Below, piece after piece: positions 1-6,046 of a stretch of DNA of 8,518 bases. The position numbers and the translations under genes were made by a program. How positions within the stretch are numbered: position 1 is the stretch's first letter; each line of letters begins with the position of its first letter. The DNA is from Betaproteobacteria bacterium. GTDB lineage: Bacteria; Pseudomonadota; Gammaproteobacteria; Burkholderiales; SG8-39. Location of the stretch: NCBI GenBank assembly GCA_005888925.1, contig VBCP01000625.1, positions 1 to 8,518 of the forward strand, in the 5' to 3' direction. The notes beneath the pieces were generated by a model. The model saw nothing but the letters and a program-made list of their open reading frames with translations. It did no database searches and had not been told where the DNA came from.

Positions 1-1512
1 CTCCCGGGAGAGACGGTCGCCGAGCTTCATCTCGAGCCGCTCCGCCGAAAGCTGGATCGGCGTCAGCGGGTTCTTGATTTCATGCGCCAGGCGCCTGGCC
101 ACTTCCGCCCAGGCGGTGGCGCGCTGCGCCTGAATCAGCTGCGTGATGTCGTCGACCACCAGCACGTAGCCGCCGCCGGTCGATTGCGGCAAGCGGGCAC
201 CGCGCGCGTGCACGGTTTTCCCCGTGCCCTTGAGCTGCAGCTCGAGCTGCCAGGATTTGTCGCCCTGGCTGCGAAAGTGCGCCCGCATGAGATCGGCGAA
301 AACGCCGAGCTCGGTCCCGAGGATGGTGGTTGCGCCGTGGTTGGAGATGGAGAGCTCCAGCTGATGGTCGAACACCAGCACGCCGGCCGACAGGTTGGCG
401 AGGATGTTCTCGAGGCGCGCCTTGGCCGCTTCGAGCGCCGTCCGATTGGCGTCGAGCACGCGCCGCGCCTCTTCGAGCTGGCGCGTCATGGAATTGAATG
501 ATTCGGTCAGCACGCCGAGCTCGTCGCGGCTGGTGACCGGGGCTTGGCGCGAAAAGTCGCCGCGCGCCACGGCCTGCATGGCCTGAGCGAGCGTCGCCAG
601 CGGCTCGGCGAGCAAACTCGATTGCGTGACCGCGACCGCCACCGCGACGAACAAGGCCATGAGTAGCGCGAAGCTCAGGGTCACGACATAGATGCGCTTC
701 AGTCCCTCGCGCGACAGCGCCAGCTCGCGATAGTCGCGATAGGCCGCCTCGACCGCTTCGGCGTTGCGCGCGAGGTTCGCCGGCGCCGGCGAGCGCAGCT
801 GCAGGAAGCGCGGCTCGCCCGCGAACGCCAGCGGCTCCATCGGGACGATGGCGCGCAAGGCGAGCGCACCGCCCGCGGTGGCGTCGATCGCGGTGTGCCC
901 GCGCTGCAGGCGCGCCTGGCGCAAGAGCGCGGCGCCGGGGAGTTGCGGCACGAGCTTGGACATATCCCCCGACGCGCTCGCCTGGAGGCGGCCGTTCAAT
1001 CCCACGACCAGGGCCTCCTGTACGCCGGCCTGCACGCGCAGGCGTTCCAGCTGCGCCACGAGCTGCGCATCCGACGTATCGGCGAGCTCGAACGCGATGG
1101 CGCGCGCCTTCGCCTGCAGCTCGACCAGCATCTGATCGATGGCCTGTTGACCGAGGTTCATGCCGCCCTCCAGCGCGGCGTCCACCTTGACGTCGAACCA
1201 CGACTCGATGGATCGCGTGATGAACTGCACCGATATCGCATAGACGATCAGCCCAGGCAACAAGGCAAGCGCTGCGAAGCGCAGAAACAATCGCAGGGTG
1301 AGCCGCGTGCCGAAGACTCGCGCGCGGTAGCGCCGCGCCATCACCAGCAGCTGGTAGGTCACGAGAGCCGCGAGCAAGAGGGCGAGCGCGGCATTGAGCG
1401 CAAGGAGCAGCGGATATTGCTGCGCGAAGAACGCGGTGTCGCCGCTTGCGGTGGCGAGAAGGAAGAGGCCGACGGCCGCCACGGCGCCACCGATGATGAG
1501 CAGCAGCTTCAT
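1..1512 (-). CDS. ntrY: NtrY-family membrane sensor histidine kinase, partial (3' end off the left edge)
   Basis: The minus-strand frame is open from the ATG at 1512 to the window edge, giving 504 N-terminal residues. Hydrophobic segments lie near residues 3-20, 34-57 and 75-97, then a probably periplasmic sensor region (about 98-273) and a fourth membrane segment (about 274-297). A HAMP linker (about 297-350) and a PAS-like domain (about 362-455) follow. The phosphoacceptor box reads AEVARRLAHEIKNPLTPIQL with His477; this H-E-I-K-N-P-L-T-P pattern is typical of NtrY. The ATP-binding domain is missing only because the window ends. The family autophosphorylates and passes phosphate to an NtrX-type regulator, whose gene would be expected next to the left (not seen). 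The start overlaps the DUF4390 stop in ATGA, with AGGG six bases upstream. The family assignment is firm. The signal sensed is unknown, and a nitrogen-specific role is only inferred from the name. Confidence 0.93.
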   Translation of the reverse strand, partial: MKLLLIIGGAVAAVGLFLLATASGDTAFFAQQYPLLLALNAALALLLAALVTYQLLVMARRYRARVFGTRLTLRLFLRFAALALLPGLIVYAISVQFITRSIESWFDVKVDAALEGGMNLGQQAIDQMLVELQAKARAIAFELADTSDAQLVAQLERLRVQAGVQEALVVGLNGRLQASASGDMSKLVPQLPGAALLRQARLQRGHTAIDATAGGALALRAIVPMEPLAFAGEPRFLQLRSPAPANLARNAEAVEAAYRDYRELALSREGLKRIYVVTLSFALLMALFVAVAVAVTQSSLLAEPLATLAQAMQAVARGDFSRQAPVTSRDELGVLTESFNSMTRQLEEARRVLDANRTALEAAKARLENILANLSAGVLVFDHQLELSISNHGATTILGTELGVFADLMRAHFRSQGDKSWQLELQLKGTGKTVHARGARLPQSTGGGYVLVVDDITQLIQAQRATAWAEVARRLAHEIKNPLTPIQLSAERLEMKLGDRLSRE

Positions 1513-2108
1513 CGCTCGCCCTGCCGCGGCTCGCGGCTTTCGACGGGCGCAGGCAGCTGCTGCGGCGAGCGCACGGTGAAGCGCTTCCAAGGCGAGTCGA
1601 GCTGCAGCTCGCGGCTGGTCAGCGCGCTCAGCTGGAAAGGCTTGGGCAGCAAGGTGGTGTCGAGTCGCATGCGCACTGCTGCCTCGTAATCGGCATCCGA
1701 AAAGCTTACGGTGCGCTCCACCACCAGCCAGTTGCGTATGCGTTTGAGCACGTTGAGTGCTTCGGCCAGCGTTGCGAAGCTCTGCTGCAGGAGCCCGGTC
1801 GAAAGCCGGTACTGCCGCGACAGCGCATGATAGGACAGACGCAGCTGCAGCCGCTTCGCGGCGGCGGTATCATCGAACCAGTACCAGCGCCGGCGGGTGA
1901 GTTCGAAGTCGACGCGGAAGTAAAGCGGCACGCCGTTGGCCACGACTTCGGACAGGCGCGGCGTCAGCTCGAACGCGAAATCGGCATCCAGCACCAGGCC
2001 GTCTTCGACCGCGCGCAGCTCGGCCCTGCGAACCTCGATTTCATCGGCCCGGCCCGGCGTAGCCGCGAGGAGGGCGAGCCATCCGATGCATAGTGCGATG
2101 CCTCGCAT
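1509..2108 (-). CDS. DUF4390 secreted protein of unknown function
   Basis: This is a 199-residue protein. A hydrophobic N-terminus ends in a likely signal peptidase site (PGRA then DE, after residue 21), so it is probably periplasmic; no lipobox is visible. The mature part carries features I recognise from DUF4390: a WYWFD cluster (75-79), LSYHALSRQYRLSTG (91-105), RMRLDTTLLPKPFQL (146-160) and a TSRELQL...WKRF stretch (164-177). The C-terminal 20 residues are Pro/Arg/Glu-rich and look disordered. I chose the ATG at 2108 because GAGG (2117-2120) lies eight bases upstream. A GTG at 2117 would add three residues but sits inside that Shine-Dalgarno sequence. The gene starts 10 nt after rsmB and its stop overlaps the ntrY start in ATGA, so it is probably co-translated with the kinase. 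That suggests a role in the envelope, perhaps with NtrY. No biochemical function is known to me. Confidence 0.88.
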   Translation of the reverse strand: MRGIALCIGWLALLAATPGRADEIEVRRAELRAVEDGLVLDADFAFELTPRLSEVVANGVPLYFRVDFELTRRRWYWFDDTAAAKRLQLRLSYHALSRQYRLSTGLLQQSFATLAEALNVLKRIRNWLVVERTVSFSDADYEAAVRMRLDTTLLPKPFQLSALTSRELQLDSPWKRFTVRSPQQLPAPVESREPRQGER

Positions 2109-2116
2109 CGCGCTCA

Positions 2117-2120
2117 CCTC
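2117..2120 (-). promoter_or_regulatory. Shine-Dalgarno site of the DUF4390 gene
   Basis: GAGG on the minus strand overlaps the rsmB TGA stop and lies eight bases before the ATG at 2108. It supports that ATG over the in-frame GTG at 2117, and it implies that ribosomes ending rsmB re-initiate here. Confidence 0.6.
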
Positions 2121-3387
2121 AGGCTCGTTTTGCGATCAACGCGTAGTAGAAGCCGTCGTGCTCGGCATCGGGCAGCCACTGCGCCGGCGCGCTATCGGCG
2201 AGCGGCAGCCGCTCCACCCGAGGCTCGGCCTCCACGAACGCGTCGACGACGGAGTCGTTCTCCTGCGGAAATATCGAGCACGTGGCATACAGCAATTTAC
2301 CATCCGGCGCGAGCAGCCGCCAAAGCGCGGCGAGGATCGCCCGCTGTCGCTCGGCGAACGCCGCCAGATCGCTCGCGCGGCGCAGCCATTTTGCATCCGG
2401 ATGACGCCGTGCGATGCCGGACGCCGAGCATGGCACATCGGCCAGAATGCGATCGAAAGGACGGCCATCCCACCATTGCTCGGGTCGGCTCGCATCCGCG
2501 ACCTGGACCTGGGCGCCAAGACCAAGCCGCTCGAGATTGGGCGCGATGCGCGCAGCGCGCGTGGCATCGATGTCGAGTGCAGTGAGCGCGACGTCTGCCA
2601 GCTCGAGAATGTGCGCACTCTTGCCGCCCGGCGCGGCACAGGCATCGAGCACGCGCTGGCCGGCCTGCAGATCGAGGCAATGCGCCGCGCGTTGCGCGCC
2701 CACGTCCTGGACCGACACCTCGCCCCCACCGAAACCCGGCAGCCGCTCGATCGGCAATGGACGCTCGAGCAGCAAGCCTTGCGCGCCGCACTTACGCGCC
2801 GCGATGCCATCCTGCGCCAGCCGCGCATGGTACTGGTCGACCGCCATGCGCCGGCGATTCACGCGCAAAGCCATGGGCGGATGCGTGTTGCCCGCGGCGA
2901 GCACCGCTGGCCATGTCTGCGGATAGGCCTTGCGCACCAAGTCGATCCACCAAGCGGGGTGCTGGTGCGCGGCCTGAGGTTGGTTCGCGAGCTGAGCTTC
3001 CAGCGCGCTTCGCTGCCGCAAGAAGCCCCGCAGCAGCGCGTTGACATACCCCTTCGCCGGCCATTGCTCGATGAGCCCGCACGCTTTCACCGCCTCGTCA
3101 ACCACCGTGTGCTCGGCGTAGCGTGCTGATTCGAGCGCATATAGCGCGCACCACAGCAGCGCCTCGACGAGCGCATCGGGCCGTCCCCGGCGCGACAAGC
3201 TTGCGACAATCGCTTGCACCCGGCCGTAGCGACGCAGCGTGCCGTGCGTAAGATCGATCAGCGCCGAGCGAGAGCCCAGATCGGTCAGACGGCCGATCTC
3301 GTCGGTAAGGCTCTTTCCCGCGGCGACGCGCGCCACGATCCGAGCCCCTTCGGCCAGCTGCACCGCCAGCGTGGCCGATTGCTTCAC
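2119..3387 (-). CDS. rsmB: 16S rRNA (cytosine(967)-C5)-methyltransferase RsmB
   Basis: This 422-residue protein has the full RsmB architecture. A NusB-like RNA-binding domain (about 6-130) is followed by a linker and a SAM-dependent Rossmann methyltransferase. Visible motifs are the SAM loop VLDACAAPGGKS (246-257), the acidic SAM contacts LDID (271-274) and ADAS (297-300), DVPCSASG with Cys320, and the nucleophile motif YATCS with Cys370. Both cysteines of the RsmB/Nop2 family are present, so an active enzyme is expected. The family uses S-adenosylmethionine to make m5C967 in 16S rRNA near the P site. The start is a GTG at 3387 overlapping the fmt stop in GTGA. No good Shine-Dalgarno precedes it, so translation probably depends on coupling to fmt. 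Downstream is the DUF4390 gene after a 10-nt gap. Length and motifs fit the family, and nothing looks degraded. Confidence 0.95.
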   Translation of the reverse strand: MKQSATLAVQLAEGARIVARVAAGKSLTDEIGRLTDLGSRSALIDLTHGTLRRYGRVQAIVASLSRRGRPDALVEALLWCALYALESARYAEHTVVDEAVKACGLIEQWPAKGYVNALLRGFLRQRSALEAQLANQPQAAHQHPAWWIDLVRKAYPQTWPAVLAAGNTHPPMALRVNRRRMAVDQYHARLAQDGIAARKCGAQGLLLERPLPIERLPGFGGGEVSVQDVGAQRAAHCLDLQAGQRVLDACAAPGGKSAHILELADVALTALDIDATRAARIAPNLERLGLGAQVQVADASRPEQWWDGRPFDRILADVPCSASGIARRHPDAKWLRRASDLAAFAERQRAILAALWRLLAPDGKLLYATCSIFPQENDSVVDAFVEAEPRVERLPLADSAPAQWLPDAEHDGFYYALIAKRA

Positions 3388-4304
3388 TCGAGACGCGTAC
3401 CCGGCGCAACGCGCCGTGCGCGGAGGAATTCACCGACGCTCATGCGCCGGCCGCCTGCCGGCTGCAACTCTTCGATCGCGAGCGCCCCCGAGCCGCAGGC
3501 GATGCGCAACACTTCGCCCGCATCGAGCACGGTCCCCGCGGCGCCGGCGCCGTCGACCACGCGAGCACGCCAGATCTTGAGAGGGTCGCCGCCGAGCCGC
3601 GCCAGCGCGCCCGGCGATGGACGGAACGCGCGTACCGCACGCTCAAGCTCCGGCGCCGGACGTTCCCAGCGCAGCCCGGTTTCGCTCTTCTCGATCTTGC
3701 GTGCGTAGGTGGCGCCGCTTGCCGGCTGCGCTCTGGCCTGCGCCCGGCCGCTTGCGATGCTCGCCAGCACTTCGAGCAGCGTCTGCGCGCCAAGCTCAGC
3801 GAGCTTGTCGTGCAGCACTCCGGAGTCGTCATCGGCGTCGATGGTCAGCGCGTGCTGCGCGAAAACCGGGCCGGTGTCGAGACCCGCGTCCATTCGCATG
3901 ATCGACACGCCGGTTTCGCGATCACCCGCGAGAAGCGCGCGCTGGATCGGCGCGGCGCCGCGCCACCGCGGCAGCAGCGAGGCATGGATGTTGATCGCGC
4001 CGTGCGCTGCCACCTCCAGTACCGCCGGCGGCAAAAGCAGTCCGTAGGCTGCGACCACCATGGCGTCGGCGCGCGCCGCGCGCAGGCGCACGGCGACCTC
4101 AGGCGGGCGCAAGCTTTCGGGCTGGAAAATTTCGAGACCGCGCGCCTGCGCGAGAGCTTTCACTGCGCTAGGCGCGCTGCGCATGCCACGGCCTGCCGGC
4201 CGGTCCGGCGGCGTCAGAACCAGCGCAATTTCATGTCCGGCCTCAAGCAGCCGGGCGAGGGCATGCTCGGCGAATGCCGGGGTCCCCGCGAAGATTAGGC
4301 GCAG
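3384..4304 (-). CDS. fmt: Methionyl-tRNA formyltransferase, probable CTG start
   Basis: Fmt formylates Met-tRNAi from 10-formyl-tetrahydrofolate, the substrate-side partner of deformylase encoded just upstream. The frame encodes the family N-terminus LRLIFAGTPAFAEHAL from position 4304, then PPDRPAGRG, the catalytic region INIHASLLPRWRGAAPIQ with Asn105 and His107, and MDAGLDTG with Asp143. The C-terminal domain begins near residue 200 (SGATYARKIEKSE). From CTG the length is 306 residues, close to the usual 310 or so. The first ATG in frame (4184) would delete 40 conserved residues including the start of the folate-binding fold. No ATG, GTG or TTG occurs in frame between the upstream stop (4371-4373) and 4184. 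The CTG at 4304 falls exactly where relatives have Met1, so I chose it; no Shine-Dalgarno is visible. It lies 13 nt after def and overlaps rsmB by GTGA. A single-base sequence difference from ATG is the main alternative. Confidence 0.9.
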   Translation of the reverse strand: MRLIFAGTPAFAEHALARLLEAGHEIALVLTPPDRPAGRGMRSAPSAVKALAQARGLEIFQPESLRPPEVAVRLRAARADAMVVAAYGLLLPPAVLEVAAHGAINIHASLLPRWRGAAPIQRALLAGDRETGVSIMRMDAGLDTGPVFAQHALTIDADDDSGVLHDKLAELGAQTLLEVLASIASGRAQARAQPASGATYARKIEKSETGLRWERPAPELERAVRAFRPSPGALARLGGDPLKIWRARVVDGAGAAGTVLDAGEVLRIACGSGALAIEELQPAGGRRMSVGEFLRARRVAPGTRLE

Positions 4305-4317
4305 GAACGCGGACGGA

Positions 4318-4821
4318 TCAGGCGGACTTGCGCAGCTGCTTGGCGAGCTTGGCGCGGATGCGCTGCTGCTTCAACTGCGAGAGGTGCTCGACGAAGACTT
4401 TGCCCTGCAGATGATCCATCTCGTGCTGGATGCATACGGCAAGCAGGCCTTGCGCCTCGAGCGTGAACGCATTGCCGTTCTGGTCGTAGGCACGCACTTT
4501 CACGCGCTCGGACCGCGCCACCAGCTCGTAGATTCCCGGGACCGAAAGGCAGCCTTCCTCGATGTCCGACTCGCCAGTCGCTTCGACAATCTCCGGATTG
4601 ACCAGCACCACGAGCGAATCGCGCCGCTCGGAGACGTCGACCACGATCACCTGCTTGTGCACGTCGACTTGGGTCGCCGCCAATCCAATGCCAGGCGCGC
4701 CGTACATGGTTTCGGCCATGTCGGCGATCAGCTTTTTGAGTGCTTCATCGAAAACGGTAACGGGCGCAGCCAGCTTGTGGAGTCTTGCGTCGGGGTAGCG
4801 GAGGATGTTCAACATCGCCAT
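4318..4821 (-). CDS. def: Peptide deformylase
   Basis: This 167-residue cytoplasmic metalloenzyme removes the N-formyl group from nascent proteins. All three signature motifs are intact: GIGLAATQ (44-51), EGCLSVP (89-95) and QHEMDHLQG (132-140). Metal ligands are Cys91, His133 and His137, with Glu134 as catalytic base. The C-terminal helix is rich in Lys, Arg and Gln (about 148-166), as in bacterial type I deformylases that contact the ribosome. The ATG at 4821 is the first possible start, because an in-frame TAA lies a few codons upstream. A second ATG two codons later is an alternative. No clear Shine-Dalgarno is present. This is the first gene of the leftward operon and faces the LysM gene across a 112-base AT-rich spacer holding a likely -10 element. 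fmt follows after 13 nt, completing the formylation/deformylation pair. Confidence 0.96.
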   Translation of the reverse strand: MAMLNILRYPDARLHKLAAPVTVFDEALKKLIADMAETMYGAPGIGLAATQVDVHKQVIVVDVSERRDSLVVLVNPEIVEATGESDIEEGCLSVPGIYELVARSERVKVRAYDQNGNAFTLEAQGLLAVCIQHEMDHLQGKVFVEHLSQLKQQRIRAKLAKQLRKSA

Positions 4822-4852
4822 CTGAGGACAAATTTATTTGCAAATTGAATAG

Positions 4853-4881
4853 ATTATATGGACAATCTCACGCGCCATATA
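4853..4881 (-). promoter_or_regulatory. Candidate promoter of the def-fmt-rsmB-DUF4390-ntrY operon
   Basis: On the minus strand a perfect TATAAT lies at 4853-4858. At 17-nt spacing the -35 position (4876-4881) reads TATATG, a poor match, so the -35 is weak. Transcription would start near 4846, giving a leader of roughly 25 nt before the def ATG. It is the best -10 in the only sizeable spacer upstream of the operon. The assignment is inferred from sequence alone. Confidence 0.5.
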
Positions 4882-4883
4882 AG
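4855..4883 (+). promoter_or_regulatory. Candidate promoter of the LysM-dprA-smg genes
   Basis: On the plus strand TATAAG (4878-4883, five of six matches to TATAAT) mirrors the def -10 element. No good -35 occurs at the right distance (4855-4860 reads TATATG). TGGACA at 4859-4864 matches the -35 consensus well but is only 13 nt away. Transcription would start near 4890 with a leader of about 43 nt. Confidence 0.4.
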
Positions 4884-4933
4884 CTATTGGATAAAAACGG
4901 CCGATCCAGGAGCCGCAAACGGGCGGGGTCACC

Positions 4934-6004
4934 ATGGTCCAGCAATTGCGTAAGTCTATCACAACACTCGCTTTCTTCGCGATCTCGGCCACCGCTGCCG
5001 CCCAAGCGCCGAGTGCTCCACTGACCCTCCGTCCCGACGCGCCCGAACGCTACGTCGTAGTACCCGGGGATACCTTGTGGTCGATCTCTCAGCGCTACAC
5101 CGATTCCCCTTGGCGCTGGCCCGAGCTGTGGGGCTTGAACAAGGACCAGATCCGCAATCCACACCTCATTTACCCCGGCTACGTGATCATGCTCGATCGG
5201 GCGCGCGGCCAGCTGACGATCGGCGGTCCGGCGCCGGCGCGGCCTACGGAGTCAGGCTCCGTCAAGCTCGGCCCCCGCATGCGCGTCGAGTCGCTCGCTA
5301 AGGAGCAGATTCCGAGCATCCCTGCAGCGGTGATCGAGCCTTTCCTGACCCGCCCGCTGATCGTCGAGCCTGACGGCTTGGACAAGGCGCCCACTATCGT
5401 GGGTACACAAGCCGACCGCGTGATCCTCGCCACCGGCAATAGCGCGTACGTGCGCGGCATCGGCGCTTCCAAGGAAGAGACTTGGTACGTCTATCGCCGT
5501 GGCGTGCCGCTGGTCGATCCGGACAGCAACCAGACGCTCGCATACGAGGCCATCTATCTCGGCACGGCGCAGCTGGAGCGAGGCGGCGAACCGGCCACGG
5601 TGAAACTGACGAGCTCGGTGCAAGAAGTCGGCGCGGGCGACAAGCTGGTTGCGGCAGGACGGCCGCAGCCGATCAGCTATGCACCGCGCGCGCCTGCAAG
5701 CAACATTCGCGGCCGAGTCATTTCCATCCATGGCGGCCTGGGCAAGGTCGGCGAAGCCGGCCCGCAATCGATCATCAGCATCAACCGCGGCGCGCGCGAT
5801 GGGCTCGAGGTCGGTCATGTGCTTGCGCTCTATACGCTCGGCGGCAGCGTGCGCGACGTATCGAAGGCGGATGCGACCATCAAGCTGCCCGACGAGCGCG
5901 CGGGCCTTGCCTTCGTGTTTCGCGTCTTCAACCGCGTATCGTATGCGCTGGTCATGACCGTCACGCGGCCCATCAGCCCCCTGGATGTCGTCCAGACGCC
6001 CTGA
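4934..6004 (+). CDS. Secreted LysM-domain protein
   Basis: This 356-residue protein has an N-terminal signal peptide (positive start, hydrophobic core near 8-22, likely cleavage after the AAAQA around residue 25). One LysM domain follows at about 39-87, with the hallmark VVPGDTLWSISQRY start and NPHLIYPGYVIML end, so it probably binds peptidoglycan from the periplasm. The remaining 270 residues have no catalytic motif I recognise. A stretch at about 255-305 (VISIHGGLG, then SIISINRGARDGLEVGHVLAL) resembles small beta-rich modules in which a glycine-rich 'GxxDGLxxG' turn recurs, but I cannot name a family with certainty. The ATG at 4934 has only a weak GGGG five bases upstream. It is first in the rightward gene set, divergent from def, and dprA begins at most 42 nt after its stop. 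Such LysM genes next to dprA are familiar in betaproteobacteria; the role is unproven. Confidence 0.9.
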   Translation: MVQQLRKSITTLAFFAISATAAAQAPSAPLTLRPDAPERYVVVPGDTLWSISQRYTDSPWRWPELWGLNKDQIRNPHLIYPGYVIMLDRARGQLTIGGPAPARPTESGSVKLGPRMRVESLAKEQIPSIPAAVIEPFLTRPLIVEPDGLDKAPTIVGTQADRVILATGNSAYVRGIGASKEETWYVYRRGVPLVDPDSNQTLAYEAIYLGTAQLERGGEPATVKLTSSVQEVGAGDKLVAAGRPQPISYAPRAPASNIRGRVISIHGGLGKVGEAGPQSIISINRGARDGLEVGHVLALYTLGGSVRDVSKADATIKLPDERAGLAFVFRVFNRVSYALVMTVTRPISPLDVVQTP

Positions 6005-6046
6005 TTGCACTGCGCGAGCCCGCTGCTCGCGCCCCTCACCGCCCGA

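Larger units (their letters stand above)
4851..4885. repeat. Imperfect inverted repeat in the def/lysM divergent spacer
   Basis: The left arm AGATTATATGG (4851-4861) and right arm CCATATAAGCT (4875-4885) pair at 10 of 11 positions across a 13-nt spacer. The spacer region around it (4831-4900) is about 31% G+C by direct count, against a strongly GC-rich surround. The arms coincide with outward-facing -10-like hexamers, so this may be a symmetric divergent promoter, or an operator for an unknown dimeric regulator. Confidence 0.6.

Noticed and set aside
80..1201. 373-residue minus-strand open frame and plus-strand frames at 82-501 and 895-1689
   Set aside because: They are low-complexity Arg/Ala/Gly-rich shadows of the ntrY frame, which encodes clear HAMP, PAS and HisKA features across the same bases.
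1936..3129. 397-residue plus-strand open frame
   Set aside because: It lies antisense to rsmB, is Arg-rich with no recognisable domain, and spans the rsmB/DUF4390 junction. It is an effect of GC-rich third positions.
3384..4184. fmt starting at the ATG at 4184
   Set aside because: This would lose the conserved IFAGTP and PPDRPAGRG N-terminal blocks, which are clearly encoded in frame upstream.
6005..6046. TTG start for dprA immediately after the LysM stop
   Set aside because: The 14 added residues have no family similarity, whereas the ATG at 6047 matches where DprA proteins normally begin.
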